Source: Byssovorax sp. (GTDB lineage Bacteria; Myxococcota_A; Polyangia; Polyangiales; Polyangiaceae). From it: DNA of 64,000 nucleotides. Every line of letters begins with the position of its first letter. Within the stretch, counting starts at the first letter, position 1. The stretch is taken from positions 1-64,000 of the forward strand of contig JANYGI010000042.1 in NCBI GenBank assembly GCA_025362495.1. Direction: 5' to 3'. Below, one piece after another: positions 8,272-18,800 of this stretch. Both the position numbers and the translations under genes were made by a program. Below the pieces are notes generated by a model. It searched no databases, was not told where the DNA came from, and worked only from the letters and a program-made list of their open reading frames with translations.

Positions 8272-11200
8272 GTGCGATCCCACGTCCTCGCCGCTTGCCT
8301 CGCGCTCGCCGGCGCCGCGGTAGCCACGCTCCCTCAGCACGACGCGCGCGCGGATTTCGATCCGACCGGGCGTGGCAAGAAGAAGCCGCCGAAGCCCGGC
8401 CCGAGCGTCCCCGGGCCCGCGCGGCCCGGCCCGAGCAAGCCCGGCCCCGCGAAGCCCACGAAGCCGGGAGCCGACGACGGCGACGCCAAGGTCGGCCCGG
8501 GATCCGACGCGCTGATCGCCCGCTACACGGCGATCGTGCTCTCGCAGCCGAGCCAGCCGTTCCCGATCCAGCGCCTCGCGCAGCTCTACCGCGAGCGCGA
8601 CGGCAACCTGAAGAAGCTCGTCGACGACTTCGAGAAGCGCGCCGCCGCCGGCGGTCCTGAGGCCTGGGGCCTGCGCGTCGCGCTCGCGGGGATCTACAAG
8701 CAAGACGGGCGGCCGGACGAGGCGATCAAGACCTACCAGGCGGCGATCGCCGAGAAGCCCGGCGAGGCGTCGGCCATCCTCGCGCTGGCGCAGCTCGAGT
8801 CGGATCAGGGCGACAAGGTCGCCGCGCGCGGCCACTTCGAGGCGGCCCGCCCGCTCCTCAAGGTGCCCGCGGACCTCGAGCAGACGACGCGGACCCTGCT
8901 CGCCATTTGCCTCGATCTGAAGGACTTCGACGCCGCGAAGGGCTATCACGACGCGCTGGTCAAGGCGGCGGGCGGGTCGCTGTTCGTGAAGGCCGAGCTC
9001 GGTCGCGAGCTGCTCTCGCGCGGCCAGTTCGAGCGCGCCGAGGCCGAGTTCCGCGAGGTGGTGAAGGCGGCCTCGGGCGACAACCGCGCCCTCGCGCCCG
9101 CGCTGCGCGATCTCGGTCAGGCCCTCGCCAAGCAGAAGAAGATGACCGAGGCGATGGCGACGATGAAGCGCGCCCTCGCCGTCGCCGGCCCCGCCGCGGG
9201 CGTGCGCGCCGAGATCCTGTTGATCATGACCGAGGCCTTCCGCTCGGAGGGCAAGCTGCCCGAGCTGATCGCGCTGCTCGAAGCGGAGAAAGGCCAGGAT
9301 TTCCAGCGCCTTTCGATGATGGGCTCCCTCTACGAAGAGACGGGCGACGTCGACAAGGCCATCGCCACGTACAGGAAGGCGCTCGGCCTCGACGGCAAGC
9401 ACATCGACACGCGGCTCCGCCTCGTCCATCTGCTCCAGACCGCGGGCGACCTCGACACGGCGATCAAGGAGTACGAGGCGCTGATCAAGGCCGCGCCCGG
9501 CAACCCCGACTTCGTGTTCGAGCTCTGCGAGACCTTGATCCAGCGAGGCGATCGCCCGAAGGCGCTCAAGCTCCTCACCGAGCTGGAAGGCCGCGCCCAC
9601 GACGACGAGGTCCTCGCCGCCGTCGCCGATTTCTACGAGCGCGTGGAGGAGAAAGACAAAGCGATGCGCGTGCTGCAGAAGCTCGCGCAGAGCGGCGGCG
9701 GCGATCCGTCGCACCTCGTCGACCTCGGCGATCGCTACTTCCAGGCCGGCGACAAGAAGAAGGCGCTCGAGACCTGGGCGCGGATAAAGTCGATGGTGCC
9801 GAACCGCGCGCGCGCCGCGGCGACGGTGGGCGAGGTCTACCTCGATCACGACATGGCCGCCGAGGCGCTCGCCGCGCTGCGCGAGGCCGCGCAGCTCGAG
9901 CCCGCGAACGTGCGCTACAAGAAGTCGCTGGCGACGGCGCTCGAGCGCACGGCGACCTCGCTCGGGACGCCGCAGACGCGCTACGGCGAGGCGCGCGTGG
10001 TCTGGGAAGAGCTGCTCACGGGCCCCGGCGCGACCGACAAAGTCCTCGCGCGCGAGGCTCGCCAGCACATCGTCAGCCTGTGGTCGCTCACGCGCGAGCT
10101 CGCGGGGCAAGTGGCCGCGCTGACGACGCGCTTCGCCGCGACGCCGCCCGACATCGAGGCCGGACGGCTGCTCGCCGAGGTGCAGCGCAAGCTCCACCGC
10201 CTGCCCGACGCCGAGGCCACGCTCCGCCGCGTGACGGCGCTCGCGCCCGGCGACGAAGAGTCGTGGCTCGCGCTCGAGCGCGTGCTCGTGCAGCAGGGGC
10301 AAGAGCGGCTGCCCGACGCGATCCAGGCGCTGGCCAAGCTGGTCGAGGTCGATCCCAAGCGCGCGCGCGAGTTCTACCAGCGCATGGCGCAGTACTCGGC
10401 CGATCTCTCGCACGACGACGACGCGATCAAGTACGCAGCGCGCGCCGTCGAGCTCTCGCCCAACGACGCCAGCGCCCACCAGAAGCTCGGCGAGATGTAC
10501 CGCATCCGCCAGGACATCCCCCACGCCATCGCCGAGTATCGCCTGGCGATCGCCCAGAACGACCGCCTCTTCCCCGTGTACATCAAGCTCGCCGAGCTCC
10601 TGCTCTCGGCCGGGCAGCTCGACGAGGCCGATCGCCTCTTCCGTCGCGTCGTGCGCGCGTCCGCCGACGAAGAGCTGGTGGCCAGCGCCGCGCGGATGAG
10701 CCTCCAGCTCAACCTCGGGCGCGGCACGCTCACCGAGCTCGAGCGCGAGCTCTTGCCCGTCGCCGTCGGCAACCCGCAGAAGACGATCTACCGCCGCCTC
10801 TTGCTCGAGCTCTACGGCGCGATGACGTTCCCGCTCGTGCAGAAGGTCAAGCACGGCAGCGCCGCAGCCAGCGCCGTGGCGCGCGCCGAGCTCGCGAAGA
10901 TCGGCGCCCGCGCCGTGAAGCCGCTGCTCGACGCCCTCGCCGACGACAAAGAGGCCCAGCAGAAGATCGCCATCGAGGTCCTGGCCTACGTCGAGAACAA
11001 GAGCGCCGGGCCCGCGCTCTACAACTTCGCCACCGGGCCCGCCGACAAGAACCTCCGCGTCCGCGCCATGCTCGCCGTCGGCGCCCTCCGCGATCCGGCG
11101 ATGCTGCCGCGCTACGAGGCGATGCTGGCCCCGAAGGAGGGCGCCACGCAGATCCTCCCGAGCGATTCCATCGCCGTCGCCGCGGCCTGGGGCGTGGCCC

Positions 11201-12462
11201 GCATGGGCGAGGTCGGGCACGCGGGCGCCGATCCGCGCACGTCGAAGCTCGCCGAACCGTTGCTGCTCAAACTGATCGGCGCGGGCTCGCCCGACGTCCG
11301 CGCCCTCGGGGCGATCGGGCTCGGCCTCACGCATGATCGCCAGCACGGGCCCGCGCTCGCGGCCCTCGCCGCCTCGCCCGAGGCCGGTCCGCTCGCCCGC
11401 GCCGCGGCGACGAGCGCGCTCGCCGAGCTGGGCGCGGGCGATCCGAAATCCGCGGCCACGCTCGTCCCGCCGGGCCTGCTGCTGGCGCTCGCCGACGCCA
11501 CCGATCCGCTGCTCCGCCAGGCCGCTCTTCTCGCCATGGCGCGCCTCGGCGATCGCGCCGATCTGCGCGGGGGCGGGGCCGCCGAGGCCATCGCCGCGGG
11601 CGCGTTCTCGCGCGAGGAGAGCCTGCGAGCCGCCGCTGTGTCCGCCGCGGCCACGCTGTCAACGCACGGGTACAAGCGGAGCCGCGAGGCCCTCCCGGTC
11701 CCCGACGGCCCGCTCACGCTCCGCGACGTGCTGCTGGGCCTCGCGCCCGACGAGGCCGGCCCGAGCGAGCGCGCCGCGGCCCTGGTCGCGCTCGGCCCGG
11801 CCCTGCAGCGCGCCGCCGTCGCCGCCGTCGCGACCTCGCCCGACCGCGCGCGCCTCGTCGCCGACGCGCTGCTCGCGGGCGACGGCGCGACGCTGGCCCT
11901 CGCGCCGTTCACCGACGGCAAGGCCCGGCTCGATCCCGCCCTCGCCAAGCAGGTCGACGCCACGATCGAGAGCCTCGCCGCGGCCGTCGTCCCGGGCTTC
12001 GCGGCGCTCGAGCGCCACCCCGACGTCGACGTCCGCACCCGCGCCGTCGAGCTCCTCGCGCGCCGCCCCGATCCCATCGCGCAGGCCGCCGTGATCGACG
12101 CGCTCTCGGATCCCGACGAGGGCGTGCGCCGCACCGCGCTCTCGGCGATCGGCCCGGTGAAATACGCGCCCACCATCGCCGCGGTCGCGAAGCTCTTGCA
12201 AACCTCGACGAGCTGGCCGCTCCGCGTGCGCGCCTCCGAGGCGCTCGGGCGCCTGGGCAACGGAGGCGCCGATCGGGGCGTCGTCGACGCGCTCGCCGCC
12301 GCCGCGCGAACCGACGACTACGCCCTCGTCCGCGAGGCCGCCGCGCGCGCCCTCGCGCCGCTCGATCGCGCCCGCGCCAGGCCCGTCCTCGAAGAGCTCG
12401 CCGCGAAGGATCCCGAGCCCCGCGTGCGCCAGACCGCGACCGAGCTGCTCGCCGCTCCGTAG
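8272..12462 (+). CDS. Exported TPR-HEAT repeat protein
   Basis: This is a 1396-residue protein read from a GTG start. A signal peptide (about 1-27, ending near DARA) is followed by a Pro/Gly/Lys-rich linker at about 37-70. The middle, roughly 100-850, is a long run of tetratricopeptide repeats (for example GRPDEAIKTYQAAIAEKPGE and DVDKAIATYRKALGLDGKH). From about 870 to the end, Ala/Leu-rich HEAT-like repeats appear (VRAMLAVGALRD, VRRTALSAIGPV, LRVRASEALGRLG). Both repeat types form superhelical protein-binding scaffolds, so an envelope scaffold role is likely but the partner is unknown. The next gene ends only 5 bp away on the opposite strand, leaving no room for a terminator. No enzymatic motif was seen. 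Confidence 0.88.
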   Translation: MRSHVLAACLALAGAAVATLPQHDARADFDPTGRGKKKPPKPGPSVPGPARPGPSKPGPAKPTKPGADDGDAKVGPGSDALIARYTAIVLSQPSQPFPIQRLAQLYRERDGNLKKLVDDFEKRAAAGGPEAWGLRVALAGIYKQDGRPDEAIKTYQAAIAEKPGEASAILALAQLESDQGDKVAARGHFEAARPLLKVPADLEQTTRTLLAICLDLKDFDAAKGYHDALVKAAGGSLFVKAELGRELLSRGQFERAEAEFREVVKAASGDNRALAPALRDLGQALAKQKKMTEAMATMKRALAVAGPAAGVRAEILLIMTEAFRSEGKLPELIALLEAEKGQDFQRLSMMGSLYEETGDVDKAIATYRKALGLDGKHIDTRLRLVHLLQTAGDLDTAIKEYEALIKAAPGNPDFVFELCETLIQRGDRPKALKLLTELEGRAHDDEVLAAVADFYERVEEKDKAMRVLQKLAQSGGGDPSHLVDLGDRYFQAGDKKKALETWARIKSMVPNRARAAATVGEVYLDHDMAAEALAALREAAQLEPANVRYKKSLATALERTATSLGTPQTRYGEARVVWEELLTGPGATDKVLAREARQHIVSLWSLTRELAGQVAALTTRFAATPPDIEAGRLLAEVQRKLHRLPDAEATLRRVTALAPGDEESWLALERVLVQQGQERLPDAIQALAKLVEVDPKRAREFYQRMAQYSADLSHDDDAIKYAARAVELSPNDASAHQKLGEMYRIRQDIPHAIAEYRLAIAQNDRLFPVYIKLAELLLSAGQLDEADRLFRRVVRASADEELVASAARMSLQLNLGRGTLTELERELLPVAVGNPQKTIYRRLLLELYGAMTFPLVQKVKHGSAAASAVARAELAKIGARAVKPLLDALADDKEAQQKIAIEVLAYVENKSAGPALYNFATGPADKNLRVRAMLAVGALRDPAMLPRYEAMLAPKEGATQILPSDSIAVAAAWGVARMGEVGHAGADPRTSKLAEPLLLKLIGAGSPDVRALGAIGLGLTHDRQHGPALAALAASPEAGPLARAAATSALAELGAGDPKSAATLVPPGLLLALADATDPLLRQAALLAMARLGDRADLRGGGAAEAIAAGAFSREESLRAAAVSAAATLSTHGYKRSREALPVPDGPLTLRDVLLGLAPDEAGPSERAAALVALGPALQRAAVAAVATSPDRARLVADALLAGDGATLALAPFTDGKARLDPALAKQVDATIESLAAAVVPGFAALERHPDVDVRTRAVELLARRPDPIAQAAVIDALSDPDEGVRRTALSAIGPVKYAPTIAAVAKLLQTSTSWPLRVRASEALGRLGNGGADRGVVDALAAAARTDDYALVREAAARALAPLDRARARPVLEELAAKDPEPRVRQTATELLAAP

Positions 12463-12467
12463 CGCGA

Positions 12468-13262
12468 TCAGCGCCGCGTCAGCCCCTTCCACACCGCGTC
12501 GGCGATCTGGATCTGCCCCTTGCCGTCCGGGTGCACGCCGTCCTCGATGTTCTCCGGCGACACCGCGCGGTAGAGGTTGATGAAGCGCGTCCCCTTCTTC
12601 TTCGCGAGCGACTCGTAGGCCTTCGCGAGCGCGCGCATGAACTGGGCGGTGTCGGGGCCCATGCCCTCCGATTTGAAGAACGGCGAGAGCCTGTCCACGT
12701 TCACGTCGGTCGGCGCCAGGATCACGATCTCGGCCTTCGGCAGCTTCGCGCGCGTCAGATCGACCATCTTGCCGAGGTTCACCGTCGCCTTCTCGACCAC
12801 GGAGGCGGTCTCGTGCGCCATGTCGTTCACGCCGAGGAACAGGAGCACCATCGCCGCGTCGCCGTTGGCCGCGAGGGCCTTGTCCAGCTCGTCGATCGCG
12901 CTGGTTTTCCGGCCGTTCTTGCCCGCGTTCACCGCGACGATGTCGGGGCTCTTCTTCCCGAGCTGGGTCACCCAGCGCTCGTCGGGGGCGATCTTCCCGG
13001 GCCACTCGGCCTGGGTGATCGAGTCGCCGAAGCAGAGCAGCTTGCCATGGATCTCGCGCGGCTTGCGGGCCTCGGGGGCCTCGACGTCGGGGCCCGCGTC
13101 GACGATCGGCGCGGCCGACGCGCTGGTGATCGGCGCCGTAGCGGAGCCGGCTCCGGCGGTCGATCCCTCGCCCGCCGGCTTGCTGCACCCGGCGAACGCG
13201 AGCGCCGCCCCGAGCACGGCGAGCGGGATCCAGGCTATGTTTCTGCTGGTTTCCGGGATCAT
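12468..13262 (-). CDS. SGNH/GDSL-family hydrolase lipoprotein
   Basis: The 264-residue product has an N-terminal signal with lipobox LAFAGC, then a Gly/Ala/Ser-rich spacer and a full SGNH hydrolase core. Block I is LCFGDSITQ with the catalytic Ser, block II is NAGKNG, block III is FLGVNDM (GxND oxyanion residue), and block V is DGVHPDGKG with the Asp-x-x-His pair. This matches TesA-type lysophospholipase/esterases with the catalytic triad intact. It is expected to be anchored in the envelope and to cleave an ester or acetyl group; the substrate cannot be read from sequence. The ATG at 13262 directly precedes the signal peptide. The gene is divergent from the peroxiredoxin gene, with 84 bp between the two starts for both promoters. 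Confidence 0.9.
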   Translation of the reverse strand: MIPETSRNIAWIPLAVLGAALAFAGCSKPAGEGSTAGAGSATAPITSASAAPIVDAGPDVEAPEARKPREIHGKLLCFGDSITQAEWPGKIAPDERWVTQLGKKSPDIVAVNAGKNGRKTSAIDELDKALAANGDAAMVLLFLGVNDMAHETASVVEKATVNLGKMVDLTRAKLPKAEIVILAPTDVNVDRLSPFFKSEGMGPDTAQFMRALAKAYESLAKKKGTRFINLYRAVSPENIEDGVHPDGKGQIQIADAVWKGLTRR

Positions 13263-13346
13263 GGCCCGGGATGGTACGAGCAATCGCCAAGCGACGCGAC
13301 ACCGGGTATCGTCCCCTCTCCGGAGCTCATCGATGAGGCCAGCAGC

Positions 13347-13823
13347 ATGTTGAAGGTGGGCGATCGTGCCCCGGCGATCGACGCGATGACGAGCAGCGGC
13401 ACGCGCTTCGTCCTCGCCGCGCAAAGCGGGCTCTGCACTGTCGTCTACTTCTTCCCGAAGGCCTTCACCCCGGGCTGCACGGTGGAGACGAAGGCCTTCC
13501 GGGACAACCACGTCGAGCTGGAGATCGCCGGCGCCACCGTCGTCGGCGTCAGCACCGACGATCTGGCCACGCAGTGCGACTTCGCCCGCAGCATCAAGAC
13601 GCCGTTCCCGATGATCGGTGACAAGGACAGCGCCATCTCCCGCGCCTACCAGGTGCTCTGGCCGCTCATCGGCGTCGCCAAGCGCGTCACCTACGTCATC
13701 AGCCCCGAGCAGCAGATCGAGGCCGTGTTCCGCCACGAGCTCGACGCCATCAAGCACCGCGACGACGTGCTCCGCTTCGTCAACACCAAGTTCCTCGGGC
13801 AGCGCCCGCCTCCTCCTCGGTAG
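13347..13823 (+). CDS. bcp: Peroxiredoxin, BCP/PrxQ-like
   Basis: The 158-residue product is a thioredoxin-fold peroxiredoxin with the active-site motif KAFTPGCTVET; peroxidatic Cys44 and the preceding Thr and Pro are conserved. It reduces hydrogen peroxide and organic hydroperoxides. The resolving Cys found five residues later in E. coli Bcp is replaced by Lys49, so recycling must use another cysteine (one lies in ATQCDF, one in GLCTVV) or an external thiol. The ATG at 13347 gives the normal family N-terminus (MLKVGDRAPAI). The gene is divergent from the SGNH hydrolase and 214 bp upstream of the transporter, so it is probably its own unit. Confidence 0.9.
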   Translation: MLKVGDRAPAIDAMTSSGTRFVLAAQSGLCTVVYFFPKAFTPGCTVETKAFRDNHVELEIAGATVVGVSTDDLATQCDFARSIKTPFPMIGDKDSAISRAYQVLWPLIGVAKRVTYVISPEQQIEAVFRHELDAIKHRDDVLRFVNTKFLGQRPPPPR

Positions 13824-14037
13824 CGCGCGAGGCCGCGACCAGCCGCCCGAGGCTGACGATCGCGCGAGTGTTGGTCGCGGAGAGTGGGTTGCTGCGGTGC
13901 GCCGGACGCGAGATCCGCGCGGTACACGCTTGCCCTGCGCACCCTCGGAAGGGTACTCACGGAAGGCCGGGGACCGACCTCCGCCGGTATGGCGCCGCCC
14001 GGCGCCCCACGCCCAACCCAGGAAGAACGGGTACCTC

Positions 14038-15645
14038 GTGAGCGCGACCAATCGAGCAGGCAACGAAGAGAACCCCGAGCCGGAAGAGCTCCCGCACGTC
14101 ACGACGGGCGGCCTGCCGCAGGAGGCCGAAGAGAGCGCCAACTTCGCCGACGTGAAGCAGCTCGGCCTCGTCGCCGCGATAACGAGCCTCAGCTACGTAT
14201 TCTGGATCTGCGGTGGGATGGAGATGATCGAGCGCCTCGCCTATTACGGCGTCAAGGCGGTCGCCACGCTCTACGCCGTCGCTCCGGCGAAGGACGGCGG
14301 GCTCGGCGTCACGCTCGGGAGCTTCGGTAACATCCTGGCGACCTGGGCGCTGTTCCAGTCGATCGTCCCGGCGATCACCGGCGGCCTCAGCGACCGATAC
14401 GGCTACAAAGAGACCATCTTCGTCTCGACGCTGGTGAAGATCTCCGGCTACCTGGTCATGGCCTTCTTCCCGACGTACGGCGGGTTCTTCGCCGGAGCGC
14501 TGCTGCTCGCGACGGGCACTGCCATCTTCAAGCCCGGTATCCAGGCCACGCTGGTGCGCTCGACCTCGCGCGAGAACAGCTCGATGGCCTGGGGCATCTT
14601 CTACCAGACGGTGAACATCGGCGGCTTCCTCGGCCCGCTGGTGGCCGGGTACATGCGCAAGCTGGCCTGGCGCAACGTGTTCCTCGCCTGCGCCGTGATC
14701 ATCTGCATGAACTTCCTGATGCTCCTCACCTACAAGGAGCCTGGCAAGGAAGAGCGCCTCGAGCGCGCGCGCCAGGAGAAGGCCGGCACGCTCAAGCGCA
14801 AGAACCTCGTCGCCGAGTCGCTGCTCGAGCTGAAGAAGACGCATGTCTGGCTCTATCTGCTGATCTTCTCGGGCTTCTGGTTCATGTTCAACGCCCTCTT
14901 CGACGTGCTGCCCAATCACATCCAGGACTGGGTCGATACGCGGAGCATCGTCACGACCCTTTTCGGCACCGAGGGCACCACCAACCCCGTGGTGAAGTTC
15001 TTCATCGTGATGAACAAGTCGGGCACGGAGATCCAGCCCGAGGGCATGCTCAACATCAACGCCGGGTTGATCATGCTCACCTGCTTCCTCTTCGCCTCGC
15101 TCTCCGGGAAGATGCGCGCGACGACGAGCATGGTGATTGGCACTCTCTTCGCGTCGCTGGCGATCGTCCTCTCGGGCTTCTCGACCCTCGGGTGGATCTC
15201 GGTCGGCGCCATCGCCATCTTCAGCGTGGGAGAGATGCTGTCGAGCCCGAAGTTCAGCGAGTTCATCGGTAATTTCGCTCCGAACGACAAGAAGGCGATG
15301 TACCTCGGCTTCTCGCAGGTGCCCCTCGCCGTGGGCTGGACGCTGGAGGGCAAGGTCGGCCCGTCGCTCTACGAGCACTTCGCCTCCAAGGAGCGCTTCG
15401 CCCGCGAGATGCTCGAAGAGAAGGGGCTGCTCGTCGGCGACGCCCTCAAGGCGCTCAAGGAGGGCGAGGCCTTCGACAAGCTGGTCGAGCTCAGCCACCT
15501 CGACAAGTGGACCGTGACTCACCAGCTCTACGCGACCCACAACGTGGGGATGGTCTGGTACATCATGGCCGTCGTCGGCGTCGCCACGGCGTTCGGGATC
15601 TACCTCTACGGCCAGTGGATCAGCCGGCTGATGAAGACGAAATAG
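14038..15645 (+). CDS. POT/PTR-family proton-coupled peptide transporter
   Basis: This 535-residue polytopic membrane protein has about 40 polar N-terminal residues and then a major-facilitator fold. The signature MEMIERLAYYG carries the ExxER element (Glu62, Glu65, Arg66) that marks the POT/PTR2 family and couples proton and peptide movement. Further MFS signs are GGLSDRYGY after helix 2 and GTAIFKPGIQATL in helix 4. The family imports di- and tripeptides; here the substrate is inferred. The GTG at 14038 is used because it gives a short polar N-terminus; an AGGA lies about 14 bases upstream, which is far for a ribosome binding site. There is an unusual extra loop around residues 300-345 between helices. 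Confidence 0.85.
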   Translation: MSATNRAGNEENPEPEELPHVTTGGLPQEAEESANFADVKQLGLVAAITSLSYVFWICGGMEMIERLAYYGVKAVATLYAVAPAKDGGLGVTLGSFGNILATWALFQSIVPAITGGLSDRYGYKETIFVSTLVKISGYLVMAFFPTYGGFFAGALLLATGTAIFKPGIQATLVRSTSRENSSMAWGIFYQTVNIGGFLGPLVAGYMRKLAWRNVFLACAVIICMNFLMLLTYKEPGKEERLERARQEKAGTLKRKNLVAESLLELKKTHVWLYLLIFSGFWFMFNALFDVLPNHIQDWVDTRSIVTTLFGTEGTTNPVVKFFIVMNKSGTEIQPEGMLNINAGLIMLTCFLFASLSGKMRATTSMVIGTLFASLAIVLSGFSTLGWISVGAIAIFSVGEMLSSPKFSEFIGNFAPNDKKAMYLGFSQVPLAVGWTLEGKVGPSLYEHFASKERFAREMLEEKGLLVGDALKALKEGEAFDKLVELSHLDKWTVTHQLYATHNVGMVWYIMAVVGVATAFGIYLYGQWISRLMKTK

Positions 15646-15671
15646 CCTTCATTCACCCACTACTTCCGAAC

Positions 15672-15729
15672 CGCGACCGAGAGGGAGCGGACCCGCGCGA
15701 GAGCCGGAGTCCGCTCCCTCTCGGTCGCG
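15672..15729. repeat. 21-bp perfect inverted repeat between convergent genes
   Basis: Two perfect 21-bp arms, 15672-15692 and 15709-15729, flank a 16-base loop. The RNA hairpin would be very stable on either strand, but neither side has a clear T-run. It lies 26 bp after the transporter stop and 154 bp from the end of the convergent TamB gene. It may act as a bidirectional terminator, or be one copy of a dispersed REP-like palindrome; the window alone cannot tell. Confidence 0.8.
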
Positions 15730-15883
15730 ATACTGCTTGAATGGTGCGCTCGCGAGCAGCCACCGAGCCGTCCGTGATTTTCGTCGAGCCGGGCGCGCGG
15801 CCAAGGCGGAGGAGGAGCCGTACGAATGTACGGTGACGACGACAACGCCGGCGCCGCACCCGGATCGGCGAAAAGCACCAGGC

Positions 15884-18800
15884 TCAGTAGCGGAGGCGCC
15901 AGACGACATCGAGGGCGGTGCTGCCCTGATCGCCGACCACCGCCTCGATGCTCCAGTTCTTGACGAACCGCCAGTCGAGTGTCAGCTCGGTGCGATCGGG
16001 GTTGTCGCCGGGGGCCGGCACACCGAGCTTGTAGCCGAGGCGCGCCGACACCTTCTTCGAGATCTGCACGGCGAGCTCCGGTCGGGGATTGTCGGCCTCC
16101 GAGGTGTCGACGCGCGTGGTGATGTCGGCGCTGGTGAGGTCCGATATTGCCTTGTTGAGGCCCTGCGTCACCACGCCTCCGGCGAAGCCAGCGGCCTTGA
16201 CGCCGGCCGTGGTCCCCGTGCCCGACTTCGGGGCTGCGCCAAAGGACCCATCGGGCGAGCCGAAGAGGATCAGCGCCAGGATCTCGTCCTGGGTGAGGCC
16301 CGGCTCGGATCGCAAGGCGAGCTTGCCCGAGGACACATGGCCCGAGAAGTCCGCGTAGACCCGGATCGATCCAGGAGCGTCCCAGTACGCCGTCGCCACC
16401 ACCTGCGGATCCGCGGGATCCGGGCCGACGAAGCTCACCACGCCGCGATCGACGATGAACTGCTTGCCCTGGATCTCGAGCTTCCCGCGGGCGAGGCGGA
16501 TCTGCCCGGTGATGCGCGTCTCCTGGCCGACCTCGATCTGGGTCTCGCCCTGCACGTGGATATCCACCGTCGTGTCGCGCTTGATCTCGACGTCGCTCCC
16601 CAGCTTGACCGCAGCGCGGATCACGAGGTCCGAGGGGGCGCGCGGCTCCTCGGGCTTGACCAGCGGGATCGACACGAAATCAGGCTTCGCGTGGAGGCCA
16701 ATCCGCACCGTCTTCTCGGGATCGAGCGATTGTACCGAGTGCCCCGAGCTCTCGGGCAAGTCGAGGTGGAAGCTCGGCACATCGACCTTGACGGTGAGCG
16801 CCTTGCCACTGTCTGCCATCTTCGCCGTGGCGTTGATCTCGCCGTAGGCCCGCCCGAGCGAGACTCCCTCGACCACGAGAGGCAGGCTCTCCGACCGGGC
16901 GATCTGCACCTTGGCGGTGGCGCTCTCGAGCGAGAGGCCTTTGAGCACCGCCGCGGCCGACATCGTCATCCGGCCGGTCGTGCCCTCGGCCGAGAAGTCG
17001 TCGAGCCGGAGCGTGCCCCAGGGCTTCATCACGATCTGCGCCTTGACGTTGTGAAAGCGCTCGCCGATCTGGGGCAGGTCGAACACGCCGTCGCGGATCA
17101 CGATGGCTCCATCGAGCTTGCCGGCCTTACCGCCGGGCTCGACATGGAGCTTGGCGGTGGTGTCGATGCGCCCATCGAGCTCGGTGAACACACCCTGAAC
17201 GAAGGGCATCGCGGCGTCGGCGCGGAAGTTCTTGGCGAGGATCGTCGCGTCGATCGGCCGACCCAAGTCGAGTGAAGGGGCGACCTCGGCTCCCCACTTC
17301 ATCGCGGCTTTGCCGGTCGTCTCGGCATAACCATCCTTCTGATCGAGGCGCACCGAGGCCGTGAGCGCGCCGTCGCGCATCGTCACGACGACCTTGCCCG
17401 TCGGGAACAGAGCACGATCGAGCGTGAGCGCGCGGAGATCGAGGTCGGCGTCGAGGCTCGCCGCGCGGTGGAGATCTTTGATCTTGATCGTGCCGCTGAG
17501 ATCGCCGCCGATCGGCTGCTCGAGCACGGCGCTCGCGGTGTCGAGCGGGAAGCGGGTGAGCGCGACGGTCGCGGACGCCTCCCAGGCGAGCGGCGCCCCA
17601 CCGATGGCCTCGATCACGTTCACCTTCGCGACGGCGTCCGTCACCAGGACCTCGCGCTGCTCACGCGAGACAGCCACTCTCACCTTGGCGTCGTCGCCGT
17701 CGAGGGCCACCCGGGCGTCGACCGCGACGATAGGCACGCACGCCGCCGCCGTCCGCGAGCGCAGGTTGGTGCCTCGGGCCGTCAAGACCAGCTTCGGCGC
17801 GCGCATCGTGCCCTTGATCTCGCCGTCGAGCGCGATCTCGCCGCGCAGCGGGATCTTGCCGAGGGCCGGCGGCAGCGCGTCGATCGATCGCAGCGGCACC
17901 GAGATCCGGACGTCGAGCGGCGCGTCGCGCGTCAGAGTGGCAATCTCGCCCGGGTCCCGGGCGATGGCGGCGAGCGGCAGCGTGGCGCTGGCGTCGATCG
18001 CCGCGAGGGGACCGCGCGCGTCGCGAAATTTCGCCGAGAGCGCCGTGAGCCCCGTCGCTCCGGCGAGCTTCAACCCGAAGGTCACGTCGGTGCCCTCGCT
18101 CCGCCACGGCGTTGCGCCGAGCGTCACCGAGCCGTCGGGGTGCTTGATCCGCTCTTGATTGCCAATCAGCGTCAGCCCCGTCGTCGCAGCCTCGAGATCC
18201 ACCGCGGGGCCGGCGACGATCGAGGGGCGCGAGGCCGTCCCCTTGATCGCGACCATGCCACTCGCCGTGAACAGCGGCCGCGATCCCTCGGGGATCTGCG
18301 CGAGAAGCTTGCCGAGGTCGAGGTCGCCGGCCACAGCCACGCTGCCGGTGGCGTTCTTCCACGACGCGGGCGTCGTCAACGGGCCTCCGAGCTCGACATC
18401 CGCGGCCGTGAGCGTCAGCTTGCCGGCGTCGCCGAGCGCGAGATCGACGTCGCCTCGAAGGTGCATTCCCTTGCCGGAGAGGGCGATGTGCACATTGCCA
18501 CCCTTCACGTCGCCCGAGGCCAGATCGCGGGCGTCGAGGCTGACGCGGCCGTCGAGCCCGCGCGGCGTCGACACCGCGTCGACGTCGAGCGCGACATGAC
18601 CATGCACGTCTTCTTCGCGGCCGAGGAGCTTCGCCACGCGCTCGAGATCGATGTCCGCCGACCTGGCCTTCACGGCGAGGTTGCCGCCGGAGATCCGCGC
18701 CGACGCGAGGATCGGATCGCCTAGGCCCGCCACCGTCACGCCGCGGATGTCCACCGCACCTCCGGCGACACGCACCGAATCGGCCTTCACCGTGCTGGTG

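Noticed and set aside
8239-11346. A 1035-codon open frame antisense to the TPR-HEAT gene
   Set aside because: It is a mirror of the GC-biased codons of the real gene; it has no domain motifs and is full of Arg/Gly/Ala/Leu runs.
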